In this document: one piece after another, positions 1-7,929 of the stretch | How the letters are laid out: the number at the start of each line of letters is the position of its first letter | Numbering within the stretch: position 1 is the first letter of the stretch | Source: an uncultured Eubacteriales bacterium | GTDB lineage: Bacteria; Bacillota; Clostridia; Oscillospirales; Ruminococcaceae | DNA: 9,657 nt | Direction: 5' to 3' | Assembly: GCA_902493155.1 (NCBI GenBank) | Contig: CABUOE010000076.1 | Location: 1 to 9,657, forward strand | Notes under the pieces: model-generated | What the model was told of the DNA's origin: nothing | What the model saw: the letters and a program-made list of their open reading frames with translations, nothing else | The model's database searches: none | Translations under genes and position numbers: made by a program

Positions 1-23
1 AGCAGAGTAAAATAGCAAACAAA

Positions 24-132
24 GCGGACGGTGAATCCATCCGCACCCCGCAAGACGCGGAAATACCGTTGCCAAAGCGGCTGAAGCCGTTTTATGCCGC
101 TGAAAGCGGCATGCAAGCCCAATAGGGCTTGC
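24..132. other. Run of short GC-rich hairpins upstream of the rpoB unit
   Basis: Four closely spaced inverted repeats are visible. They are 24-31 with 37-44 (8 pairs, one C-A mismatch), 74-81 with 86-93 (8 pairs, one G-U, loop TGAA), 94-100 with 106-112 (7 perfect pairs, loop TGAAA) and 113-120 with 125-132 (8 perfect pairs, loop AATA). The last three stack with no gap between them. A weaker 4-bp stem lies at 48-51 with 57-60. The GC content contrasts with the AT-rich DNA that follows. The run could be the 3' end of an upstream transcript, part of a small structured RNA, or a REP-like palindromic element. A frame open from 3 to a TAG at 123-125 leaves a coding 3' end possible, but its peptide resembles nothing I recognise. 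The repeats are seen; the role is unknown. Confidence 0.45.
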
Positions 133-137
133 GGATA

Positions 138-146
138 TGGTATAAT
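138..146 (+). promoter_or_regulatory. Possible extended -10 element
   Basis: TGG followed by TATAAT matches the extended -10 consensus TGNTATAAT exactly. There is no -35-like hexamer 16-18 nt upstream. A start about 7 nt downstream would fall at the first bases of the terminator hairpin at 152-190, so any transcript would be extremely short. It may be chance, since TATAAT is easy to find in AT-rich DNA. Confidence 0.22.
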
Positions 147-151
147 AAAAG

Positions 152-190
152 AAAACCGTTGTCCTCAAAGTGTTTGAGGACAACGGTTTT
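152..190 (+). terminator. Strong hairpin terminator upstream of the rpoB promoter
   Basis: Positions 152-169 and 173-190 form a perfect 18-bp inverted repeat around a 3-nt GTG loop. The stem begins AAAACCG and ends CGGTTTT, so it has an A-run on one side and a T-run on the other and could stop transcription from either direction. The T-run is only four long and lies inside the stem. It most likely ends the transcript of the gene upstream of this window (rplL is the usual neighbour, not visible here) and insulates rpoB from it. Confidence 0.8.
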
Positions 191-291
191 GCCCATTTCT
201 GGACAAATTTTCCATTTGGTGTATGGAGTAAACAAAAAAGGTCCAAAATATGGTTAAAAAGCCAATTTTCTGTTAGAATTCAAAGTTTTAG

Positions 292-320
292 TTGACAAAA
301 TCCCTTGACTATACTATAAT
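292..320 (+). promoter_or_regulatory. Sigma-A-type promoter of rpoBC
   Basis: TTGACA at 292-297 and TATAAT at 315-320 are separated by exactly 17 nt, so both hexamers match the housekeeping consensus perfectly. The start of transcription should lie near 326-328, giving a leader of about 230 nt before the rpoB ATG. The DNA just upstream (about 260-291) is rich in A and T runs and could act as an UP element. A second TTGACT at 305-310 has no -10 at the right distance. Confidence 0.88.
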
Positions 321-323
321 GAT

Positions 324-386
324 AAACTGTATCAAAATGGATATTTGCGCCTTTAGAAGGCTGAAAATGTTCAAAAGGTACAGTTT
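324..386 (+). promoter_or_regulatory. 5' stem-loop of the rpoB leader
   Basis: Positions 324-331 (AAACTGTA) pair perfectly with 379-386 (TACAGTTT) and enclose a smaller hairpin, 349-353 with 357-361 (GCCTT/AAGGC). The outer stem starts at or just before the predicted transcription start, so its first bases may not be transcribed. It does not match any riboswitch or ribosomal-protein leader that I recognise. A stabilising 5' structure or an attenuator component are both possible. Confidence 0.4.
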
Positions 387-397
387 TATAGTGTTGA

Positions 398-497
398 TTT
401 GTGCAAAAAATCAATTGACTTTGAAAAGAAACTTGTATTTATTGCACAAAGGAATGGACGGGGCGTCTTTTAAATTCGGAAATTTTATTTTTTGTGC
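398..497 (+). promoter_or_regulatory. Two mutually exclusive pairings in the rpoB leader
   Basis: TTTGTGCAA (398-406) is the exact reverse complement of TTGCACAAA (442-450), giving a 9-bp stem. A second copy of the 5' arm, TTTGTGC at 491-497, can pair with 444-450 instead (7 bp). The middle segment cannot be in both stems. A small GACG/CGTC hairpin followed by TTTT (457-471) lies between the two competing stems and looks like a weak terminator. This is the arrangement expected of an attenuator, but no ligand or protein-binding site is recognisable, and AT-rich leaders give chance pairings. Confidence 0.35.
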
Positions 498-516
498 GAA
501 AATGGAGGTTCCGATT

Positions 517-534
517 TTGAAACCGCCTAAATAG
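517..534 (+). CDS. Possible leader mini-ORF upstream of rpoB (5 codons)
   Basis: A TTG at 517 opens the frame TTG AAA CCG CCT AAA TAG, which would make Met-Lys-Pro-Pro-Lys. It sits 8 nt after GGAGG (504-508), a better SD match than that of rpoB itself. An ATG at 502-504 in the same frame would give a 10-residue version, but it overlaps this SD. The TAG (532-534) directly abuts an ATG at 535, 21 nt before the favoured rpoB start. Two adjacent proline codons could slow the ribosome (known EF-P-dependent behaviour). GGAGGTT (504-510) can pair with AACCGCC (521-527) with one mismatch, which would hide the SD. The signals are seen; translation and any regulatory role are inference. Confidence 0.25.
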   Translation: MKPPK

Positions 535-555
535 ATGAATGGAGTGATTAAGCCT

Positions 556-3500
556 ATGGTGAATGTCAAGCCTGTGCAGCTCGGAAAGAACACCCGCATG
601 AGTTTTGCCCGAATCAACGAAGTGCTCGAGATGCCGAACTTGATCGAGGTTCAGATCAATTCGTACAAGTGGTTCTTGGAACAGGGGCTCAAAGAAGTGT
701 TTGCCGATATGTCGGCCATCACCGACTATACCGGTAACCTGGTGCTCGACTTCGTCGACTACCGCCTGGACAAGGAACCCAAGTATTCCGTCACCGAGTG
801 CAAAGAACGGGATGTAACCTATGCGGCTCCTTTGCGGGTTCGGGTGCGCCTTCTCAATAAGGAAACCGGTGAAGTCAAGGAGCAGGAAATCTTTATGGGT
901 GATTTCCCGCTGATGACCGAAAGCGGTACCTTTATTATCAATGGCGCCGAGCGTGTCATCGTTTCTCAGCTGGTTCGTTCTCCCGGCGTTTACTATTCCG
1001 ACGCTTTTGATAAAACAGGTAAAAAACTGTTTAAGTCCACCGTTATTCCCAACCGCGGCGCATGGCTTGAATATGAAACCGACTCCAGCGACATTTTTTA
1101 TGTCCGTATCGATAAAAACCGCAAAATTCCGATCACTGTCTTTATCCGCGCTTTGCTGCGCATCCGTGACGATGTGACCATCGAGCAGATCCAGGACGAC
1201 TTTAAGGTGGCTCTCACTGATAACGAGGGCACCGACGCCGATGTTTTGGAGATCTTCGGTGACCACGATACTATTGTAACCACTTTGCAGGGCAAAGATA
1301 CCACGAAATCCGGAGACGAAGCGCTGCTGGAAGTCTACCGCAAGCTCCGTCCTGGTGAGCCGCCTACACAGGAATCCGCTATCAAGCATCTGGTTCCTCT
1401 GCTGTTTGACGAGCACCGCTACGATCTTTCCCGTGTCGGCCGCTACAAATACAACAAAAAGCTGGGGCTCGCTGTCCGCATTATGGGCCATACTCTGGCA
1501 CAGCCGGTTATCAATGAACTGACTGGTGAGATTATCGCCGAGGAAAACGAGCTGCTTACTCGTGACAAGGCTTGGGAGATTGAGAAAGCCGGCGTTGACA
1601 CCGTTTACATCCGCACTGAGGAGAAGGATATCAAGGTTATCTCCAACGGCATGGTGGAAATCACCGATTTTATCGACCTCAACAAAGAAGAAGTAGGTAT
1701 CAACGAAAAAGTCCGCTTCAAAATTCTCAAGGAAATCCTCGAGGAGACCGAGGACAATGCCGAGCGGGTTGAACTGGTCAAGAAAAACATAAACCGTCTG
1801 GTTCCCAAACACATTATCAAAGACGACATCATCGCTACCATCAACTACATGAACTGTCTGGCTTACGGTTTGGGCACCGTGGATGATATCGACCATTTGG
1901 GCAACCGCCGTATCCGTCCGGTGGGCGAGTTGCTGCAAAACCAGTTCCGCATCGGATTTTCCCGTATGGAGCGTGTCATCCGTGAGCGTATGACGTTGCA
2001 GGCACAGGATATGGAAGTGGTTACCCCGCAGGCTCTCATCAACATCCGCCCTGTTGTGGCGGCCATCAAAGAGTTCTTCGGGTCTTCACCCCTTTCCCAG
2101 TTCATGGATCAGAATAACCCCTTGGCCGAGCTGACCCACAAGAGACGTTTATCTGCACTGGGCCCCGGCGGTCTATCCCGTGACCGTGCAAGCTTCGAAG
2201 TCCGTGACGTTCACTACTCCCATTACGGCAGGATGTGTCCCATCGAGACCCCTGAAGGTCCCAACATCGGTTTGATTTCCTATCTTGCAACTTTCGCGAG
2301 AATCAATGAATACGGCTTTATCGAGGCGCCCTACCGCAAGGTGGACAAGGAAACTGGCGTCGTTACCGATCAGGTGGAATATATGACTGCCGATGTGGAA
2401 GACGAAGTCATCGTCGTGCAGGCTAACGAACCCCTGACCGAAGACGGCAAACTGGCTCGTCAGCGGGTTAACGTCCGTTATCGCGACGAAATCATGGAAG
2501 TTGACCGCTCCAAGGTTGACTACATGGACGTTTCGCCTAAAATGGTGGTTTCGGTCGCAACCGCGATGATCCCCTTCCTGGAAAACGACGACGCCAACCG
2601 CGCTTTGATGGGTGCGAACATGCAGCGTCAGGCGGTTCCGCTGTTAAAAACCGAGTCTCCTATCGTGGGAACCGGTATGGAATACAAGGCGGCCGTTGAC
2701 TCCGGCGTCTGCGTACTGGCCAAAGAAGACGGCGTGGTGGACCGTGTTTCCGCTGATGAAGTCATCATCAAAGACGATGCAGGTGTTCTCCACAAATACC
2801 CCATCATCAAATTCATGCGGTCCAACCAAGGAACCTGTATCAACCAGCGTCCCATCGTCGACAAAGGTGAGAGGGTCACAAAAGGACAGGTCATCGCCGA
2901 CGGCCCCGCTACCTGCGACGGCGAGATATCCCTGGGTAAAAACGCCCTCATCGGCTTTATGACCTGGGAAGGCTACAACTACGAGGATGCTGTTCTCATT
3001 AACGAAAAAATCGTTCGTGACGATGTTTATACTTCGATTCATATTGAGGAATACGAAACCGAAGCCCGCGATACCAAGTTGGGGCCGGAAGAGATCACAA
3101 GAGACATTCCCAACGTGGGCGAGGACGCCCTCAAAGATTTAGACGAGCGGGGTATCATCCGCATCGGCGCGGAAGTTCGTGCCGGCGATATCTTAGTCGG
3201 TAAAGTCACTCCGAAAGGAGAGACTGAACTCACTGCGGAAGAGCGGCTTTTGCGCGCCATTTTTGGTGAAAAGGCGAGAGAAGTCCGCGACACGTCTCTG
3301 CGGGTTCCCCACGGCGAATACGGCATCATCGTCGATGTCAAAGTCTTTACCCGTGAAAACTGCGATGAACTCAATGCCGGCGTCAACATGGTCGTCCGCT
3401 GCTATGTGGCTCAAAAACGTAAAATCAGCGTCGGCGACAAAATGGCGGGCCGCCACGGAAACAAGGGTGTTGTTTCCCGCATTCTGCCTCAAGAAGACAT

Positions 3501-4353
3501 GCCCTTCCTGCCCGATGGTACTCCATTGGACATCGTGTTGAATCCGCTGGGCGTACCTTCCCGTATGAACATCGGTCAGGTGCTGGAAGTTCATCTGGGC
3601 TATGCGGCCAAGGCTCTCGGCTGGAAGATCATGACCCCTGTTTTCGACGGTGCACATGAGGAAGATATTCGCGCCTGCTTTAGAGAGGCGGGGCTTCCCG
3701 AGGACGGAAAGACCATCCTTTACGACGGACGCACTGGCGAACAATTTGACAATCGCGTCACTGTCGGCATTATGTACTATCTGAAACTTCACCATCTGGT
3801 TGACGATAAGATTCACGCCCGTTCTACTGGCCCTTACTCTCTCGTCACCCAGCAGCCTCTGGGCGGTAAAGCTCAGTTCGGCGGACAGAGATTTGGTGAG
3901 ATGGAAGTTTGGGCGCTGGAGGCATACGGCGCCGCTTACACCCTTCAGGAAATCCTGACTGTTAAGTCCGACGACGTAGTCGGGCGTGTCAAGACCTATG
4001 AAGCCATCGTCAAAGGCCACAACGTGCCCCAGTCCGGCATTCCGGAGTCCTTCAAGGTGCTCATTAAGGAACTGCAGTCTCTGGGTCTGGACGTCAAGGT
4101 TCTCGACAAAGATCAAAACGAAATCGACCTCAAACAGACCTTTGAGGACGACGAGGACATCACCTTCAACAGTGCGGAAGTAGACGACCGCCATTTCGAC
4201 GACGAATTCAACTATGTGGAAGACGGCGAAATGGAAGGCTACACTACTGCGGACGCTGAAGACGTTCTGAGCGATTCTGACGACGAGGACGAAGTGGAAG
4301 AAGAGGAGTACGCCTTCGATTTGGACGGCGACGATGCAGACGAAGATTTTTAA
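556..4353 (+). CDS. rpoB: DNA-directed RNA polymerase subunit beta
   Basis: This is the beta subunit of the cytoplasmic core RNA polymerase. With beta' it forms the active-site cleft. The 1265-residue product (counted from ATG 556) starts MVNVKPVQLGKNTRMSF, typical of clostridial RpoB. GGAGTG lies 9 nt before this ATG, whereas the in-frame ATG at 535 has no SD at a usable distance. Residues 509-540 hold the rifampicin-binding segment. It has D518, H528 and S533 (E. coli 516, 526, 531) in sensitive form, but P512 where E. coli has Q510. The segment VGDKMAGRHGNKGVVS carries active-site lysines K962 and K970. The C-terminal clamp includes PLGGKAQFGGQRFGEMEVW. The last 70 residues (1196-1265) form an acidic tail with 35 Asp/Glu and a single Arg. 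rpoC follows after 18 nt, so the two are co-transcribed from the promoter at 292-320. Identity is certain; the exact start is likely. Confidence 0.98.
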   Translation: MVNVKPVQLGKNTRMSFARINEVLEMPNLIEVQINSYKWFLEQGLKEVFADMSAITDYTGNLVLDFVDYRLDKEPKYSVTECKERDVTYAAPLRVRVRLLNKETGEVKEQEIFMGDFPLMTESGTFIINGAERVIVSQLVRSPGVYYSDAFDKTGKKLFKSTVIPNRGAWLEYETDSSDIFYVRIDKNRKIPITVFIRALLRIRDDVTIEQIQDDFKVALTDNEGTDADVLEIFGDHDTIVTTLQGKDTTKSGDEALLEVYRKLRPGEPPTQESAIKHLVPLLFDEHRYDLSRVGRYKYNKKLGLAVRIMGHTLAQPVINELTGEIIAEENELLTRDKAWEIEKAGVDTVYIRTEEKDIKVISNGMVEITDFIDLNKEEVGINEKVRFKILKEILEETEDNAERVELVKKNINRLVPKHIIKDDIIATINYMNCLAYGLGTVDDIDHLGNRRIRPVGELLQNQFRIGFSRMERVIRERMTLQAQDMEVVTPQALINIRPVVAAIKEFFGSSPLSQFMDQNNPLAELTHKRRLSALGPGGLSRDRASFEVRDVHYSHYGRMCPIETPEGPNIGLISYLATFARINEYGFIEAPYRKVDKETGVVTDQVEYMTADVEDEVIVVQANEPLTEDGKLARQRVNVRYRDEIMEVDRSKVDYMDVSPKMVVSVATAMIPFLENDDANRALMGANMQRQAVPLLKTESPIVGTGMEYKAAVDSGVCVLAKEDGVVDRVSADEVIIKDDAGVLHKYPIIKFMRSNQGTCINQRPIVDKGERVTKGQVIADGPATCDGEISLGKNALIGFMTWEGYNYEDAVLINEKIVRDDVYTSIHIEEYETEARDTKLGPEEITRDIPNVGEDALKDLDERGIIRIGAEVRAGDILVGKVTPKGETELTAEERLLRAIFGEKAREVRDTSLRVPHGEYGIIVDVKVFTRENCDELNAGVNMVVRCYVAQKRKISVGDKMAGRHGNKGVVSRILPQEDMPFLPDGTPLDIVLNPLGVPSRMNIGQVLEVHLGYAAKALGWKIMTPVFDGAHEEDIRACFREAGLPEDGKTILYDGRTGEQFDNRVTVGIMYYLKLHHLVDDKIHARSTGPYSLVTQQPLGGKAQFGGQRFGEMEVWALEAYGAAYTLQEILTVKSDDVVGRVKTYEAIVKGHNVPQSGIPESFKVLIKELQSLGLDVKVLDKDQNEIDLKQTFEDDEDITFNSAEVDDRHFDDEFNYVEDGEMEGYTTADAEDVLSDSDDEDEVEEEEYAFDLDGDDADEDF

Positions 4354-4371
4354 TGGAAGAAGGGGTCGTAA

Positions 4372-7300
4372 TTGGAATTTAACGTTTTTGAGTCGATAAA
4401 AATAGGTTTAGCTTCCCCCGAACAGATCCTCGAGTGGTCTCACGGCGAAGTCAAGAAACCCGAAACCATCAACTACCGCACACTCAAACCGGAACGTGAC
4501 GGCCTTTTCTGTGAGCGCATTTTTGGGCCGACCAAGGACTGGGAATGCCATTGTGGAAAATACAAACGCCTGCGCTACAAAGGAAAAATTTGTGACAAGT
4601 GCGGCGTTGAAGTCACCCGTTCCAAAGTCAGAAGAGAGCGGATGGGCCATATCCAGCTGGCGGCGCCTGTGTCGCACATCTGGTATTTTAAGGGGATTCC
4701 TTCCCGCATGGGCCTGATCCTCGATATTTCCCCCAGAAGACTGGAAGAAGTCCTCTACTTTGCAAAATATATCGTCATCGATCCCGGCAGCACAATTCTC
4801 GAAAAGGGTCAGCTCCTTTCTGAGAAGGAATACGCTGACATGCGGGAAAAATACGAGGACGATTTTAAAGCCGGCATGGGCGCCGAAGCGGTCAAGGAGC
4901 TTCTCAAGGACCTGGATCTGGAAGAACTGTCTGTGGATCTCAAACAGCAGCTGAACGACGCTACCGGACAGAAAAAGATCCGTATTTTGAAACGTCTGGA
5001 ATGTGTCGAGGCATTCCGCCTTTCCGGAAACAAGCCCGAATGGATGATTCTGGATGTCATTCCGGTCATTCCGCCGGATATCCGTCCTATGGTACAGCTG
5101 GACGGTGGACGTTTCGCCTCCTCTGACTTAAACGATCTGTACCGCAGGGTCATCAACCGCAACAACCGTCTCCAGAGACTGTTGGAGCTGAAAGCGCCCG
5201 ACATCATTGTCCGCAACGAGAAACGGATGCTGCAGGAAGCGGTTGATGCATTGATCGACAACGGCCGCCGCGGCCGTCCCGTCACCGGGCCAAATAACCG
5301 CCCCTTAAAATCCCTTTCCGACATGCTGAAGGGTAAACAGGGACGCTTTAGACAGAATCTGCTGGGTAAACGTGTTGACTATTCCGGCCGTTCGGTTATC
5401 GTCGTCGGACCGGAACTCAAAATGTATCAGTGCGGTCTGCCAAAAGAGATGGCATTGGAGCTGTTTAAGCCCTTTGTTATGAAACGTTTGGTGGAGACTG
5501 GCGCTGCCAATAACATCAAAAGCGCCAGAAAGATGGTTGACAGAGCCCGCCCCGAAGTTTGGGACGCTTTGGAAATCGTCATCAAAGACCATCCGGTGCT
5601 GTTAAACCGTGCGCCTACACTGCACAGACTGGGTATTCAGGCGTTTGAGCCGGTTTTGGTCGAGGGCCGTGCCTTGAAGCTGCATCCGCTAGTTTGTACC
5701 GCTTATAACGCTGACTTTGACGGCGACCAGATGGCGGTTCACGTGCCTCTGTCTGCCGAAGCGCAGGCGGAAGCCCGTTTCCTCATGTTGGCGGCAAACA
5801 ACCTGTTAAAACCCTCCGATGGACGTCCTGTGGCTGTTCCGACCCAGGATATGGTTCTCGGTTCTTACTACCTCACTCTGGTCAAAGACGGCGATATAGG
5901 CGAGGGTAAGGTATTCCGCGACGTCAACGAGGCTTTGATGGCTTATCAGGACGGCGTCGTTACCCTCCACGCAAAAATTAAAGTCCGTATGACCAAGGGC
6001 AATGTCACCGGCCTTGTGGACACCACTGTGGGCCGCCTGATTTTCAACGATCCCATTCCCCAGAATTTAGGCTTTGTAGACAGAAGCCTGCCGGAAAACC
6101 AGCTCAAGCTGGAAATCGACTTTTTGGTCGGCAAAAAGCAGCTGGGTAAAATCATCGACCGCTGCATCCGCATCCACGGAACGGCCAAAACCTCTGAAGT
6201 GCTGGACCGCATCAAGGCACAGGGCTTCAAATACTCTACGAAGGGCGCTATTACCGTCGCGGTCTGCGACGCGGTAATTCCTCCTCAGAAAAAGGAACTG
6301 CTGGAGCAGGCGGATGCGGCCGTCCTCAAGGTCACTCGTCAGTACGAGCGCGGTCTGATCACCGAAGAGGAAAAGAAAGGCCACGTCATCAAAATCTGGA
6401 ACGAAACCACCAACAAGGTTTCTGACGCGCTGACCGAAAACCTCGACGAGTTCAACCCCATCTACATGATGGCTGACTCCGGAGCCCGTGGTAGCATCAA
6501 CCAGATCAGACAGCTGGCCGGTATGCGCGGATTGATTGCAAATACTGCCGGTACCACCATTGAAATTCCCATCAAGTCCAACTATCGTGAAGGACTTAAC
6601 ATTTTGGAATACTTCATTTCTTCCCGTGGTGCTCGTAAAGGTCTGGCTGATACTGCACTTCGTACAGCGGACTCCGGTTACCTGACGAGACGTCTTGTCG
6701 ACGTTTCTCAGGATGTTATCATCCGCCAGGAAGACTGCGGCTGCCACGAGGGCATCTGGGTCCATGACATCCGCGAAGGCAACGAGATGATCGAACCTTT
6801 GACCGAGCGTCTCCAGGGCAGATATCTGGTTCACGATTTTGTCGATCCCAACACCGGCGAGGTTTTGGTGTCGAAAGACAAGATTATGGACGAACATGAC
6901 GCCCAGAAGATCGCCGATACCGGCGTTCAAAGCGTGGAAATTCGTTCCATTCTGTCCTGCCGTTCGCCTCAGGGAATCTGCGCGAAATGTTACGGCTCTA
7001 ACCTTGCAAACGGCAAACCCATCGCTGTGGGTGAGGCTGTCGGTGTCATCGCCGCCCAGTCCATTGGTGAGCCCGGTACTCAGCTGACCATGCGTACTTT
7101 CCATACCGGTGGTATCGCAAACGCTGAGGACATCACACAGGGTCTTCCCAGAATCGTCGAGCTGTTTGAGGGACGAAAACCGAAAAACAGCGCTATCATC
7201 ACCGAAATCGGCGGTACGGTCCGCTTTGACGAGGAAAAACGTCAGCGGGTCATCGAGATTACTAACACTGAGGAATCCAAGCGGTACACCATCCCTTACG

Positions 7301-7917
7301 GATTCAAGATCAAGGTGCAGGAAGGACAGGAAGTCCAGTCCGGCGATTCTCTCACTGAGGGAAGCATCAATCCTCACGATATTCTGGCCGTTAAGGGCGA
7401 GCAGGAGGTTCAGAACTACCTGATCGCAGAGGTGCAGAAGACTTATCGTCTTCAGGGTGTTGACATCAACGATAAGCATATTGAGGTTATCGTTCGTCAG
7501 ATGATGAAGAAAGTCCGCATTGTCAGCCCCGGCAGCACCGAGCTGCTGTCCGGTTCCGTCATGGAGCGCGGTGACGTTTACCGTGAAAACCAGCGGATTC
7601 AGGAGCGTCTGGACAATGGGGAAGCGGGACTCGCGCTCATTACCTTTGAACCTGTGCTACTCGGTATTACCAAGGCTTCTCTGGCCACTGAGAGCTTCCT
7701 GTCGGCCGCGTCCTTCCAGGAGACCACTAAGGTGCTCACCGAAGCTGCCATCAAGGGCAAGGTCGACCACCTAATGGGTCTGAAGGAAAACGTTATTATC
7801 GGTAAACTGGTTCCGGCTGGTACTGGTATGTCCTGTTATAATGATGTAGAGGTCATCCCTACAAAACCCGAGGTTTCTGAGAACGTCGAAATGGTGGAGA
7901 CTATTTCCGCAATCTAG
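4372..7917 (+). CDS. rpoC: DNA-directed RNA polymerase subunit beta'
   Basis: This is the catalytic beta' subunit of core RNA polymerase, 1181 residues. The start is a TTG with AAGGGG 6 nt upstream. It is supported by the family-typical N-terminus MEFNVFESIKIGLASPEQI, and no ATG fits. Visible elements in order: N-terminal zinc site C59, C61, C74, C77; switch-2 region about 319-343 (KGKQGRFRQNLLGKRVDYSG); the metal-binding NADFDGD loop with D448, D450, D452, which holds the catalytic Mg; bridge helix about 744-780; second zinc site C789, C863, C870, C873; trigger loop from about 904 (QLTMRTFHTGG, with M907, R908, H911). The long SI3 insertion of E. coli inside the trigger loop is absent, as in Bacillota. 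The gene is intact, ends with TAG, and is followed 12 nt later by a terminator. Confidence 0.98.
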   Translation: MEFNVFESIKIGLASPEQILEWSHGEVKKPETINYRTLKPERDGLFCERIFGPTKDWECHCGKYKRLRYKGKICDKCGVEVTRSKVRRERMGHIQLAAPVSHIWYFKGIPSRMGLILDISPRRLEEVLYFAKYIVIDPGSTILEKGQLLSEKEYADMREKYEDDFKAGMGAEAVKELLKDLDLEELSVDLKQQLNDATGQKKIRILKRLECVEAFRLSGNKPEWMILDVIPVIPPDIRPMVQLDGGRFASSDLNDLYRRVINRNNRLQRLLELKAPDIIVRNEKRMLQEAVDALIDNGRRGRPVTGPNNRPLKSLSDMLKGKQGRFRQNLLGKRVDYSGRSVIVVGPELKMYQCGLPKEMALELFKPFVMKRLVETGAANNIKSARKMVDRARPEVWDALEIVIKDHPVLLNRAPTLHRLGIQAFEPVLVEGRALKLHPLVCTAYNADFDGDQMAVHVPLSAEAQAEARFLMLAANNLLKPSDGRPVAVPTQDMVLGSYYLTLVKDGDIGEGKVFRDVNEALMAYQDGVVTLHAKIKVRMTKGNVTGLVDTTVGRLIFNDPIPQNLGFVDRSLPENQLKLEIDFLVGKKQLGKIIDRCIRIHGTAKTSEVLDRIKAQGFKYSTKGAITVAVCDAVIPPQKKELLEQADAAVLKVTRQYERGLITEEEKKGHVIKIWNETTNKVSDALTENLDEFNPIYMMADSGARGSINQIRQLAGMRGLIANTAGTTIEIPIKSNYREGLNILEYFISSRGARKGLADTALRTADSGYLTRRLVDVSQDVIIRQEDCGCHEGIWVHDIREGNEMIEPLTERLQGRYLVHDFVDPNTGEVLVSKDKIMDEHDAQKIADTGVQSVEIRSILSCRSPQGICAKCYGSNLANGKPIAVGEAVGVIAAQSIGEPGTQLTMRTFHTGGIANAEDITQGLPRIVELFEGRKPKNSAIITEIGGTVRFDEEKRQRVIEITNTEESKRYTIPYGFKIKVQEGQEVQSGDSLTEGSINPHDILAVKGEQEVQNYLIAEVQKTYRLQGVDINDKHIEVIVRQMMKKVRIVSPGSTELLSGSVMERGDVYRENQRIQERLDNGEAGLALITFEPVLLGITKASLATESFLSAASFQETTKVLTEAAIKGKVDHLMGLKENVIIGKLVPAGTGMSCYNDVEVIPTKPEVSENVEMVETISAI

Positions 7918-7929
7918 GAAAATGAGACA

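Noticed and set aside
3..125. Frame open from the window edge to a TAG at 123-125, possibly the C-terminus of an upstream gene
   Set aside because: The 40-residue peptide does not resemble L7/L12 or any family I know. The same stretch is also open in two minus-strand frames, so openness reflects its GC content and hairpins. Not excluded.
415..441. Possible second rpoB promoter, TTGACT with TATTTA 15 nt downstream
   Set aside because: The spacer is two short and the -10 matches poorly, while a perfect promoter lies at 292-320. AT-rich leaders give such matches by chance.
292..534. 80-codon plus-strand frame starting at a TTG inside the rpoB promoter
   Set aside because: The TTG is part of the -35 hexamer and would lie upstream of the transcription start. 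Only the last few codons (502-534), which have an SD, are considered.
439..1938. 499-codon open frame on the minus strand across the rpoB leader and 5' half of rpoB
   Set aside because: Within rpoB it is codon-aligned with the gene, so it stays open simply because rpoB avoids TTA, CTA and TCA codons there. The translation has no recognisable domain, and the frame covers a certain gene.
2089..2091. Reading Pro512 of RpoB as a selected rifampicin-resistance mutation
   Set aside because: The key positions D518, H528 and S533 are wild type, and the difference may be fixed in the lineage. It is reported only as something to check.
6067..7479. 470-codon minus-strand open frame inside rpoC, and a similar 333-codon frame at 3193-4194 in rpoB
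   Set aside because: Both are in the codon-aligned antisense register of strongly codon-biased genes, which is the usual cause of long antisense frames. There is no independent evidence of expression signals.
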